NCBI GenBank assembly: GCA_031265155.1
Contig: JAISDB010000175.1
Location: 1-40,859 of the forward strand
Origin: Prevotellaceae bacterium
GTDB taxonomy: Bacteria; Bacteroidota; Bacteroidia; Bacteroidales; UBA932
Direction of reading: 5' to 3'
DNA: 40,859 bases
Both the position numbers and the translations under genes were made by a program. Each line of letters starts with the position of its first letter. The stretch's first letter is position 1. The notes under the pieces were generated by a model, which saw only the letters and a list, made by a program, of their open reading frames with translations, had not been told where the DNA came from and did not search any database. Positions 16,548-25,195 of this stretch are shown one piece after another.

Positions 16548-18030
16548 CCAAAAATCTTATCAGAGCTTCCCTGTCTTCTTTTGACATGTTACGAAATTTT
16601 TCTTTCGTCTGTTTTGCCTCGCCTCCGTGCCAGAGTATCGCTTCTTCGGTGTTTCGCGCTCTCAAATCGTGCAGCCTGTCGGTATGTCCCGAAACTATGT
16701 TCATCAATCCGCGTCCCCACAGCGGCGTAGTGCGGCATATCTGTACACGTCCCGGTTCTTTCATTTCGAGATTGTGTCGCAGCAAATCGGTATAAGGATA
16801 TATTTTTTGATCTGATATGGCATGCAATGGCGTATAGTTACTGCGAGTTGTCCACGAAGGACGATGGCAGGCGGTACACCCTGTTTCGTAGAATAATTTT
16901 TTGCCGCGCTGTACTGTCGGGTCATCAAGGTTGCGGGCGGCAGGCACTGCAAGTCCTCGATGCCAGACCATAAAGGCGTTGTAATCGTCCATTGTCATTT
17001 CGGGCTGCAGGTCTCTTGACATTAAATAGTCAAAAATTTCGGTTTCGGTTTTTCCGAGCGCCTGCTGAACATCCGCATCCTGCGACATTACCTTTGCATA
17101 TTCTTCGGTAATATAATGATATTTTCGGTCGGGACGAGTTACGTTAGTGATATTCCACAGTGCATTTGCGCCCGGTCCGTTATCAAGCGTGGCGCGTGTG
17201 CAAAGGTATGTAAACCTGCCGGGATGTTTTCCCGGAAAATACGGATTCAGTCCGGTTTCGTCTATATCCGCTCCAATAACGCCTGCACAGTATCCGCGCG
17301 TTTGCTGCTGCTGATGTTCAGCCCGCAGATCTTCGTCGGAAATTGCATCAAGCAAGCCTGTACCGTAAATTCCGATAGTGGCTTCTATGCTTGCCGCATG
17401 CTGGCTCATATCAAAATCGTCAAACAGAATTGCGCCCTGTGCAATCGACACTTTGGGATAAATGAGCGAATAAGCTGTTCCATCTTCGTATTTGTTTCCA
17501 TACTCGTCAACATAATTCAGCCATTCGATGGTAATTCCCGATTCGTTTACAGGCGACTTGAACGGCGATACGGCGCGTGTCTGCGTCATTCCCGTAAAAT
17601 ATCTTGATGCTAACGGCAATGCCGGTTCATTCGGATTGTAAATCATAAGCAAATAACCGCAACGGCTATCGTTGGAATCATATTTGCTTACTCGCTGGCT
17701 ATGACCGCCGTAGCTCGGATGACAGGCTATGCACGACTTGCGGATGTAAACAGGACCAAGTCCCGAATAAGCCATATCTTCGGATGCTACAAAACTTTTG
17801 TCGGCAAGACGCTCTCCTCGCATGAACTGTCTGTAAAGTTCGTTATCTTTTTCAATTGCAGGCATTGGCTGCTTATATGCGTACGAAGAATTGATAAATA
17901 CAGTTCCGTTTTTGCCTCCTGCGTAATATTCTTCATTATCAACGCTCGGAGCCGGTTTGTCGTTATCAGAGCAGGCTGATAAAGCCAGAGTGCAAACTGC
18001 TGTCAATATAAATTTACTTGTCAATCTCAT
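16537..18030 (-). CDS. Di-heme oxidoreductase lipoprotein (DUF1111/DHOR-like)
   Basis: The 497-aa protein begins with a lipoprotein signal (LALSAC, Cys20). It has two c-type heme motifs, CIACH (100-104) and CTACH (385-389). The C-terminal part contains RTTPLWGRGLMN and HGGEA, followed by EALIRFLDAI, all characteristic of the DHOR/thiol oxidoreductase branch of the di-heme peroxidase superfamily. In many genomes this family is encoded with imelysin-type proteins in iron-responsive operons, and that is the arrangement here. It lies 119 bp after imelysin and overlaps CcsBA. The precise substrate is unknown. It should be exported and anchored in a membrane facing the periplasm. Confidence 0.86.
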   Translation of the reverse strand: MRLTSKFILTAVCTLALSACSDNDKPAPSVDNEEYYAGGKNGTVFINSSYAYKQPMPAIEKDNELYRQFMRGERLADKSFVASEDMAYSGLGPVYIRKSCIACHPSYGGHSQRVSKYDSNDSRCGYLLMIYNPNEPALPLASRYFTGMTQTRAVSPFKSPVNESGITIEWLNYVDEYGNKYEDGTAYSLIYPKVSIAQGAILFDDFDMSQHAASIEATIGIYGTGLLDAISDEDLRAEHQQQQTRGYCAGVIGADIDETGLNPYFPGKHPGRFTYLCTRATLDNGPGANALWNITNVTRPDRKYHYITEEYAKVMSQDADVQQALGKTETEIFDYLMSRDLQPEMTMDDYNAFMVWHRGLAVPAARNLDDPTVQRGKKLFYETGCTACHRPSWTTRSNYTPLHAISDQKIYPYTDLLRHNLEMKEPGRVQICRTTPLWGRGLMNIVSGHTDRLHDLRARNTEEAILWHGGEAKQTKEKFRNMSKEDREALIRFLDAI

Positions 18031-18149
18031 ATTTCATTTTTTTAAAACCAAACATCCACAGATACTGCAAAAGTACAGTATCTATGGGATATTCGGCAAT
18101 TTATAAACTCTTCTTTTATAATCTATTATATAATATTATCACTCTTTTT

Positions 18150-19331
18150 TTATTTTGCATTATCTCGCACCACTTCGTAAAAAGACCTTCCACCTGTGCC
18201 GATTGCTGCGATTTTGGTAATACAATCTGTAATTTTTGCTTTTATTTGCGAATCAAGTTGAGAATTTTTTGCTTTCACAAAAGCGCTAAGCGAATTAGTT
18301 GTAGGCGTACTTAAATTCCTGCCACCATAATATGCATTTTTTATGCTTTTGATGTTATTTTGGTAGTCTTCAAGCGAATGCCAACTATACCACGATTCGA
18401 CTTCTTCTACCAATCCATTTACAAATGGCGATTCAATCTTTGTTGTGCCTACTTCACTGGCAATATCTGCCGCTCCATCTGAAATTTCGCTCATTGCAGC
18501 TACAAAAGAACCGGCATAATTGCCTGTTGCATTCTTAAGCTTGTCGCCAAAGTTTTGAAAGTTGGGTCTGTCGTTAAAAAGTTCTTTCACATCCGGATTT
18601 TCGTTGAATGCATTTTTAACTCCGATAGATACATTATTTTCGCCTGCCCATGCAACACAAGCCAGAGAACAATCCCAAACAAGAGCCTCTGTTGCTGCCG
18701 ACAGATATTTCAATTCTGCATCCGTAATGCTTCCGCGAGCCTGCCCTTCTCTGAAAAGGAGATATTCGGTTGTGTGGAATCCAATAACTTCGGCATCCAA
18801 AAGCCATGCGCTCTGTCCTGTAAGCCCACTTGCATCATTTGCCAAAACTCCCAGTATGTCGTTTATTTCCAAAGGCCAAGAATCAATATGTGCATCAATG
18901 TCAAACGCATCTTCGCCTACCGGTCCAAATAAAAATGCTTCGCTTTCTTCCCAATAAATACGTGCGACCATCCATGCATCAGCGGCAGCTTTCAAATGAA
19001 CTGCATCATTACTGGTTTTAAGTGCATTGACAGCATCACGAAAATCAAGAGCTGCTTCTGCTAATAATCTGTATGTCGGTACTACAACATCATCAACATA
19101 TTCTGATAGAATTATGTTGCATTGTGCATCTGTCGGAGCAGTCTCACTAATAAGTGTACTCACTTGTTTACATAACGCTTCCAATTCGCTACAAGCAGCT
19201 ACGGCTGCATCTACATTGACAGCATCGGTGTTTTCATTGATGGTATTGTGATCTTTTTCGCACGATGCCACACTCAGTAACAGTGCAACGGCTGTTGCTA
19301 AAAGTCCTGATTTTTTTAGATATTTCTTCAT
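18150..19331 (-). CDS. Imelysin family (M75-like) lipoprotein
   Basis: The 393-aa protein has a lipoprotein signal peptide (SVASC, Cys24). It carries the imelysin signatures: YWEESEAFLFGP (about 126-137) and the GxHxxE motif GFHTTEYLLF with Gly184, His186 and Glu189. Imelysins (IrpA, EfeO-related) are periplasmic or surface proteins induced by iron limitation and thought to bind iron or heme; peptidase activity in the family is doubtful. The sequence shows two similar helical bundles as in known structures. It is preceded 25 bp upstream by the porin-like gene and followed by the di-heme oxidoreductase, consistent with one iron-related operon. Confidence 0.9.
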   Translation of the reverse strand: MKKYLKKSGLLATAVALLLSVASCEKDHNTINENTDAVNVDAAVAACSELEALCKQVSTLISETAPTDAQCNIILSEYVDDVVVPTYRLLAEAALDFRDAVNALKTSNDAVHLKAAADAWMVARIYWEESEAFLFGPVGEDAFDIDAHIDSWPLEINDILGVLANDASGLTGQSAWLLDAEVIGFHTTEYLLFREGQARGSITDAELKYLSAATEALVWDCSLACVAWAGENNVSIGVKNAFNENPDVKELFNDRPNFQNFGDKLKNATGNYAGSFVAAMSEISDGAADIASEVGTTKIESPFVNGLVEEVESWYSWHSLEDYQNNIKSIKNAYYGGRNLSTPTTNSLSAFVKAKNSQLDSQIKAKITDCITKIAAIGTGGRSFYEVVRDNAK

Positions 19332-19356
19332 ATATATTTATTTAAATAGTTAATTT

Positions 19357-20658
19357 TCAATTAAAAAGTCCCGAATATCCTATACCGAGAGATATTGAAG
19401 GTTCGTTATTGTAAGGAGAAGCAAACTGACGTAATGCGTATTCCGCTTTTATTACAAGTCCCTGCATTGGAAAATAGTTTATTCCCGCCCTTAATATTTT
19501 TTTTCTGCACCATGCCTTATCCGGTATTCCTTCGGCTGTTTTATACATTGAATCGTAAAAACCGTAATGTGCATAAAGATATAACCTGTCGTCCCCGTTT
19601 TTTGTTTTTTCAAACAGTGATAACATGTTATAACCCGCTTCAACGTAAAAGCTCAATACGTCCGATGCAACATCCGTTCGGGGCGAAGGGCTTGCAGACG
19701 GCAAGCGTTTGTTGATAATCGAAATGTCGTAGGAGCCGCCCAGATTGCCGTATATAACATTGGCGCGAGCAAGGATATTGCTGTAATCGTATATGGCATC
19801 AAATGCGCCTATGGTAACAATGCCTTTCACATTGCGGGATGCGTAACGTTCCTGTTTCAGCGTATTCAGGGCGCTGTGTCCGTAATATCCGCTTAATCCC
19901 ATTCGCAATCCCCTGACCGAATAATTGTCAATTCGTACTGCGCCTGCGTAAGTATTTGCAATTTTAAATTCGTAGGGCGAGGCAGAGCCTCCGGATATCC
20001 ATCCTTCGTTGCTGAAGCGTTCGGCGTCAAGCCCGGCAACAATCATTGCTTCGTAACGCCACTTGCCTGCATTGCCCCAAAAACTGATTCCGGTTTCGTG
20101 CCATGTACATGGCAGTATGCCGGATTCTTCTTCGGGACGAAGTACTGAAAAGAAATCAGTAGGCATGTGATACTGGTTCGTAATGCCGACCGGAACAATT
20201 ATGTGTCCCATACGCAAGCTGGCATAAGGCGACCATGTTTTTTCAAGCCAGAACTGTTCTATGGCGATTTCACCGCCTTTTTCGATTTCGGTTTCATATT
20301 CGCCGGCTTCGGTTTTTTCTATCTCGTAAGTCGAGCCTGCGCCGCCGTGTTCAAATTCGATTTCGGTAGAAAGCCGCCAGCCTTTGCCAAAATCATAACC
20401 TGCATAAAATACCACATGAGGCAAATCGAATCGCCCGTGATACTTGTCTTTATATGTTTCGGGATAAGAATATCGCGATGGATTGTCGCTGTAAAACATG
20501 CGTTGCATTACAGCCTCGCCGTAGCCTCCAAGCGTGAGGCGGGATGTTTTAAGCGGGCTTGCAACAGTATCAATTCTAATTGTTTGTGCAGACACATTCA
20601 ATGTTGCGCCTGCACAAATCAATGTAAAACTAAAAACAAAAAAAAACTTTTTCATCAT
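19357..20658 (-). CDS. Porin-like outer-membrane beta-barrel protein
   Basis: The 433-aa protein has a signal peptide ending near NVSAQ. The rest is beta-strand rich with many aromatic-terminated strands (GGYGEAVMQRMFY, DLPHVVFYAGYDF, ASLRMGHIIVPVG) and ends in IGYSGLFN. The pattern resembles phosphate-selective porin (OprO/P)-like proteins. A Met-Met start leaves two possible initiation codons. It is the first gene of the run porin-imelysin-DHOR-CcsBA and has a consensus promoter 40 bp upstream. A role in passing an iron compound through the outer membrane to the downstream proteins is inferred from context only. Confidence 0.8.
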   Translation of the reverse strand: MMKKFFFVFSFTLICAGATLNVSAQTIRIDTVASPLKTSRLTLGGYGEAVMQRMFYSDNPSRYSYPETYKDKYHGRFDLPHVVFYAGYDFGKGWRLSTEIEFEHGGAGSTYEIEKTEAGEYETEIEKGGEIAIEQFWLEKTWSPYASLRMGHIIVPVGITNQYHMPTDFFSVLRPEEESGILPCTWHETGISFWGNAGKWRYEAMIVAGLDAERFSNEGWISGGSASPYEFKIANTYAGAVRIDNYSVRGLRMGLSGYYGHSALNTLKQERYASRNVKGIVTIGAFDAIYDYSNILARANVIYGNLGGSYDISIINKRLPSASPSPRTDVASDVLSFYVEAGYNMLSLFEKTKNGDDRLYLYAHYGFYDSMYKTAEGIPDKAWCRKKILRAGINYFPMQGLVIKAEYALRQFASPYNNEPSISLGIGYSGLFN

Positions 20659-20696
20659 ACAAAATAATTGTAATAAACTCTTATATTTCTACACCA

Positions 20697-20728
20697 CAAA
20701 AGTATTTTGTATTTGAAAACGGCACAAT
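20697..20728 (-). promoter_or_regulatory. Promoter of the porin-imelysin-DHOR-CcsBA unit
   Basis: The minus strand has TACTTTTG (20697-20704) with ATTG (20725-20728) exactly 20 nt upstream. A second TACTTTTG on the plus strand (20732-20739) forms an inverted repeat with the first and could be an operator half-site. Confidence 0.6.
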
Positions 20729-20826
20729 ACCTACTTTTGGGTATATTCCGTTAAATATATAGTCATTTGTTGGTAGGTTTTAAAGAAAAATAATAAAAAA
20801 AGGATTTTTTTGTGCTAATGAATTAT

Positions 20827-20857
20827 AAAAATGACTGCTTTGCGGGCAGTCATTTTT
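20827..20857 (-). terminator. Terminator of the DUF4139 gene
   Basis: A perfect 12-bp stem AAAAATGACTGC (20827-20838) / GCAGTCATTTTT (20846-20857) encloses a 7-nt loop and ends in T's on the minus strand, about 20 bp after the stop codon. Confidence 0.88.
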
Positions 20858-20878
20858 TGAAATCATATTTCTTTAACC

Positions 20879-22681
20879 TTATTGCAGATTCAAAGTCATG
20901 CCTTTGGGATATTTGACGCTGTAGCTTATAAAATATTCTTTTGTTTCGCCTGCCTTAAAGTTTTCTTCCCATGTTATTACTCCGACATCTTCGCGATTGA
21001 CGGTTGGCTTTGTTGTTTTTTCGAGCAGCTCGACCGTAATGTTTTTATTTGTAGATAAAGGATACTGATCTTTCAGAACCATTGCAATATCCCTGTTTTG
21101 GTTATTGCGGACGGTAATTTTGTATGTCAATACGATTCTTGTATCGGTACCCAGAAACTTCACGCTGCTGAAATCCTGCATTTTTTCGCGCTTCACCGAT
21201 ATTCGCCTGTCGCTTCCGAGTGTGAATGTCATTTTTTTATCTGTTGATGCCGCATTAATTGTTGTTTGTCCGAGGTATGTTCCCTCGCTGGTAATGTTTG
21301 CCTGTCCTGTCATCAGGTTCAATTTTTCCCATTCCGAAATTTCGGCAATAAGATATGTTTCGGCATCCAGTTTCGGAGCGCAGTAATATTTATAACCGAC
21401 GCTGCTTATCGTCTGCTTTTCGAGTTCGATAACCTGTTCCTTGCCATCGCTTTTTACGGTGTAGGGAATATCAATCGAGAAGGTTCTGTTCAACTGATTT
21501 TCTTCTTTCAAAACATAATCTTCCATCGACTTTGTTGTGATAACGATAACGCCGTTTGCCGCACGCGAGCCATAGATTGCTGTCGCCGATGCGCCTTTCA
21601 AAACATCTGTACTTGCAATTTCACCGGGATTTATTGCCAATACTTCCTTTTCATCCACAATCATGCCGTTTACAACATAAATCGGCGGCTGTGTGCTGCC
21701 TGCCGAACCGCTTCCTCTTATAAGCATTTTTGGCGCTTCCTTTTCATACGAAATACTGTTTTGTGCAATAACTTCGTAGTCAGCTGTCCGATTGTGCGCA
21801 GCATAACTCTGTTCGCGCAAAAACCATGCACTGAACACCGGAGCAACATTTCCGCTGTTCGGAACTCCGGTCGAAAGGCTGATGTTTACCCTGTTCCAGT
21901 CGATGCCTGATGTTTGCTGTACTTTTGATTTTGCAGTCAGGCTTATCGGTGATGCGGGCGAGACAATGTTCAGGTCGTAAAAAGGCGTCCATTTTGCCGA
22001 TGACGTGAAGTATTTTATCGTTAATTCTGCATTTACGGCAAGCGGAGAGGCGAGTTTCAGTTTCAATACTCCCGAATTTTTGCCGTGCCTGGTTTCTTCG
22101 AGCGAAAGCTGGCTTTTCAGGCGGCTGATTTTTTCTTCGACTGTAGTTTTTGCCTTTTCCAGCTTCGCTATCGCAGCCGTATATTCTGTGGATTTTGCTT
22201 GAAAAACATCTATATTTTTGCTCAATTCTTCTACTGTCGACGCTTTTTCGGCAATGGTAATATTGTGCGTAACGCCCTGTTTCAAAAGAGCGAGCATGTC
22301 GGCGCTGATTTTCATGTCGGTGGTAATCTTGTTTAAATTACTGCTATAAAAATCGATCGAATCCCTGATTTTTCCCGTTATTTCATTTTGCCGTTCGCTC
22401 TGCAAATAGTTTATCGAATATTCGAAAGACGAAACAATAACGCCGCCGGTTATTTTTATCTGCAAACTGTTGCGATTTATAACAGCACTCAGCCCTTCGA
22501 CCGTGATTTCATTTTCGCCTTTTGCGAGTTCGGCGGATGCCGTATGCGTAAGCTCAGCTCCGTTGAAAAATACGGTTACATCCTTTAATGCAGACTTTAC
22601 CGTTTTTGCACTGTCCGAAAATCCATGCGTTGCAAACAGCATGAACAGTGATAATGTCATAATGAATTTTTTTGTTGCCAT
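20879..22681 (-). CDS. DUF4139/DUF4140 (MuiA-like) exported protein with TonB-plug-like insert
   Basis: The 600-aa protein has a signal peptide (cleavage near residue 22) and an N-terminal DUF4140-type domain beginning VTVFFNGAELTH. A coiled coil covers about residues 100-200 and is followed by the DUF4139 beta-rich domain starting near ASPLAVNAELTIKYFTSSAKWTPFYDL. Residues about 330-384 interrupt this domain with a sequence typical of SusC-family plug domains: PPIYVVNGMIVDEKE, then GEIASTDVLKGASATAIYGSRAANGVIVITTK. DUF4139 resumes afterwards to the C-terminus, with WEENFKAGETKEYFISYSV. The family is named for a mucoidy inhibitor but its molecular role is unknown. The plug insert lacks any barrel, so a receptor function of its own is not expected. 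Confidence 0.85.
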   Translation of the reverse strand: MATKKFIMTLSLFMLFATHGFSDSAKTVKSALKDVTVFFNGAELTHTASAELAKGENEITVEGLSAVINRNSLQIKITGGVIVSSFEYSINYLQSERQNEITGKIRDSIDFYSSNLNKITTDMKISADMLALLKQGVTHNITIAEKASTVEELSKNIDVFQAKSTEYTAAIAKLEKAKTTVEEKISRLKSQLSLEETRHGKNSGVLKLKLASPLAVNAELTIKYFTSSAKWTPFYDLNIVSPASPISLTAKSKVQQTSGIDWNRVNISLSTGVPNSGNVAPVFSAWFLREQSYAAHNRTADYEVIAQNSISYEKEAPKMLIRGSGSAGSTQPPIYVVNGMIVDEKEVLAINPGEIASTDVLKGASATAIYGSRAANGVIVITTKSMEDYVLKEENQLNRTFSIDIPYTVKSDGKEQVIELEKQTISSVGYKYYCAPKLDAETYLIAEISEWEKLNLMTGQANITSEGTYLGQTTINAASTDKKMTFTLGSDRRISVKREKMQDFSSVKFLGTDTRIVLTYKITVRNNQNRDIAMVLKDQYPLSTNKNITVELLEKTTKPTVNREDVGVITWEENFKAGETKEYFISYSVKYPKGMTLNLQ

Positions 22682-22704
22682 ACTATTAAATTTAATTATT
22701 CGGG

Positions 22705-22712
22705 CAAAGTTA
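22705..22712 (-). promoter_or_regulatory. Probable -7 element of the DUF4139 gene
   Basis: The minus strand reads TAACTTTG, 23 bp upstream of the ATG. The best -33 candidate is only 16 nt away, so this is tentative. Confidence 0.42.
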
Positions 22713-22877
22713 GTAATGATTTTTTTACCAATCGGTTTTTGACGTAATATTTTAAAATTTAATACTAAACGTCATCGCAAATCTGCAGAATGAAGCATTA
22801 AATTTTCCGTTTTACGAAAAATACGTAACTTTACATTTTAAAACAGCAATTAAAAATCATATAAACAGTTAAAAAAT

Positions 22878-23321
22878 ATGCCGATAATACGCGTAACAAA
22901 AGAATTCAGGTTTGAAATGGCTCATGCGCTTACAAATTACGATGGCAAGTGCAAATATATTCACGGACACTCGTATGTGCTGAAAATTACCGTGTCCGGA
23001 CAGCCGATTGAAGACGAAAATAATTCAAAGCTTGGCATGGTAATAGATTTCAGCGATTTGAAAAACATCGTGAACGATAATATTATCGAACGCTTCGACC
23101 ATGCGCTTGTGTTGAGCAAAAAAGCAAAACTTGCAGATGATTTGAAATGCGAATATCAAAAAGTGGAAATTGTAGATTATCAGCCTACATGCGAAAATCT
23201 TGTTATGCACTTTGTGGAAATTTTAAAACCACTGTTGCCTGAAAATGTTTTTTTGCATCACTTAAAACTGCATGAAACAGCAACATCCTGCGCCGAATGG
23301 TTTGCTGCGGATAATCAGTAG
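22878..23321 (+). CDS. queD: 6-carboxy-5,6,7,8-tetrahydropterin synthase QueD
   Basis: QueD converts dihydroneopterin triphosphate to 6-carboxytetrahydropterin, an early step in preQ0/queuosine synthesis. The 147-aa sequence has the zinc histidines His16 (FEMAHAL), His29 and His31 (IHGHSY) and the catalytic Cys25 placed four residues before the HGH motif, the pattern that separates QueD from eukaryotic PTPS. FDHALVL and LHETATSCAEW are also family motifs. It is divergent from the DUF4139 gene and ends at a bidirectional terminator. The other queuosine-precursor genes are not in the window. Confidence 0.93.
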   Translation: MPIIRVTKEFRFEMAHALTNYDGKCKYIHGHSYVLKITVSGQPIEDENNSKLGMVIDFSDLKNIVNDNIIERFDHALVLSKKAKLADDLKCEYQKVEIVDYQPTCENLVMHFVEILKPLLPENVFLHHLKLHETATSCAEWFAADNQ

Positions 23322-23343
23322 CTCCTAAAAAAATTTAAAAAAC

Positions 23344-23376
23344 AAAAAGGCTGCCTTAATTTGAGACAGCCTTTTT
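23344..23376. terminator. Bidirectional terminator between queD and susD
   Basis: AAAAAGGCTG (23344-23353) pairs with CAGCCTTTTT (23367-23376). The T run on the plus strand serves queD, and the A run gives a T run on the minus strand for the SusC/SusD transcript. Confidence 0.88.
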
Positions 23377-23395
23377 TGTTTAAAATAAATAACGC

Positions 23396-25168
23396 TTATT
23401 CTTTATAATTGTCGTTCGGATAATCCCACCAAACAGGATAAGAATAAATGTCATCCAGCAATGCATGCGAATGCGACGCTGCCACGTTTGCATTATTATA
23501 TGCCTGTTCAAGAGTGGGAGATTGACAAAGACGCCGATATTGCTTGCCATCAGGAATAAACCGTTTGTCATTATTTCCGCTGGTGCGCTCGAATGGCTCT
23601 GCCCAACCGTAATAAATACTTGGACTGTAATCCATACGGCGCATATCGTTCCAGTTTTGCAGGGAGAACGACAGGGCAATAAATTTTTGTGTCATAATTT
23701 TCCCCAAGGTCAAGTTAGCCGATGTGCCAACAGCAGCCGAATTCAAATAATCATCAATTTCGGTTAGAGCTATTGGCTGTTTTGAGATATTTACAGGATC
23801 ATTGTATTCGCTCAATTTTTCGTTCATCAATTCCATGTGCGCCCGAATACCTTCTTTGTAGGCATCAAAAGCAGGACCTGTTTCTCCTTTATGGAACAGA
23901 GCTTCGGCTTTGATAAAACACATTTCAGGATAGCACAGAAAATGTGTTGGCGCATCTGGACGGGAGTAGAAATTTCCAGAATTGATAATTGTACCATCGC
24001 TCTCTACATCTTTGAAATTTCTTGATATAGAACTTCTGGCCACTCCAACCGTGAGTAAAGACATCACTGTTGAATCGCTGTTTTCTATTACTGATCCATC
24101 GTTCAGATTGATACCTTTTCCCCATTTCCTTTGATCGGGATAATAAGAACCCGGAGCAACCCAGTTTGAACCGATACGAACGTTCGATTGCATATCTACG
24201 CCGTTCGTACGAAACCATTGTCCGTTACCTGTTTGTGCACAAGGCACTAATTTATCGGCACGCGGATCAATAACATTTTCCCCATAAAGATCAGTCAATA
24301 AATCGACATACCATTTAGTTGGGTAATAGATATTACTCCAGTTATTTAACCAAATATAAGTGTAAGAAACATTGACCGGATCACCCCACAATCTATCGAC
24401 ATTATTAGCATCTATGTTTTTATGGCGAATTACCGTACTATGGGCATTGCTTTGAGGAGCATCGGCGAGCGCAGCTAAAATAGCGTCCGCGTCATACGTT
24501 GTTTTTTTCGACAGATTATTTAGCCAGCGTGCTTTCAGACCATAGCACAATCTAATCCATTTATCGACATCGCCGCCATTCCAGCTATCACCTTCGCTTA
24601 GGGAGGGTACTTCCGGATTTTGCGTTTGTTTAAACAAAGCGATAGCTTCGTCCAACTCGTCCATACAACCTTCGAAAATTGTTTTCCCGTCATCGAACTT
24701 TGGGCTGATAATGGCATCGTCAAGAGCTTCCGTATAGGGCATTTCTCCATATACATCAGCCATTGCCATAAAGCCCATAGCCCGGAAAAGTTTCACGATA
24801 CCCATGTAATGGTAGGCGCCTTCCTTTTCTGCCATAAGATACAAATGCGGTAACGTACCGCCTACACCCACAAAGAAAGCCTGATAGGGATAGGTAGCTG
24901 CAGTATTATTAGCGGCTGTCCATTCTGCCAACGATCCGTAACGGCCGCCGCGTGTATCCAATGTCATTTGTTGTTCCATCAAAGCGCCAAAGACACCACT
25001 GACCTGATATGTTTGCCCCATCCAAAATTGAATGGCCGGCAACCGAGTAGCAACACTTCCCGAAGTGCTTATCGCATTATCAGGGTCTTTATTAATGTCA
25101 AGATCCACACAGGAAACCGGCATCAATACAATTAATAATATAATTCCTAATTTAGTTATCTGTTTCAT
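23396..25168 (-). CDS. SusD/RagB-like nutrient-binding outer-membrane lipoprotein
   Basis: SusD-like proteins sit as a lid over their SusC partner on the cell surface and capture oligosaccharides or peptides. The 590-aa protein has a lipobox MPVSC (Cys20) and the typical start DLDINKDPDNA. The helical TPR-like core includes YHYMGIVKLFRAMGFMAMADVYGEMPYTEA, and the C-terminal region includes FLCYPEMCFIKAEALFHKGE and FIALSFSLQNWNDMRRMDY. This is the SusD-like group 2 pattern. It begins 27 bp after the SusC stop and is certainly co-transcribed. No glycoside hydrolase or protease gene follows, so the ligand class cannot be deduced. Confidence 0.94.
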   Translation of the reverse strand: MKQITKLGIILLIVLMPVSCVDLDINKDPDNAISTSGSVATRLPAIQFWMGQTYQVSGVFGALMEQQMTLDTRGGRYGSLAEWTAANNTAATYPYQAFFVGVGGTLPHLYLMAEKEGAYHYMGIVKLFRAMGFMAMADVYGEMPYTEALDDAIISPKFDDGKTIFEGCMDELDEAIALFKQTQNPEVPSLSEGDSWNGGDVDKWIRLCYGLKARWLNNLSKKTTYDADAILAALADAPQSNAHSTVIRHKNIDANNVDRLWGDPVNVSYTYIWLNNWSNIYYPTKWYVDLLTDLYGENVIDPRADKLVPCAQTGNGQWFRTNGVDMQSNVRIGSNWVAPGSYYPDQRKWGKGINLNDGSVIENSDSTVMSLLTVGVARSSISRNFKDVESDGTIINSGNFYSRPDAPTHFLCYPEMCFIKAEALFHKGETGPAFDAYKEGIRAHMELMNEKLSEYNDPVNISKQPIALTEIDDYLNSAAVGTSANLTLGKIMTQKFIALSFSLQNWNDMRRMDYSPSIYYGWAEPFERTSGNNDKRFIPDGKQYRRLCQSPTLEQAYNNANVAASHSHALLDDIYSYPVWWDYPNDNYKE

Positions 25169-25195
25169 GATTTTACTTTTTAATGTTTGTTTTCT

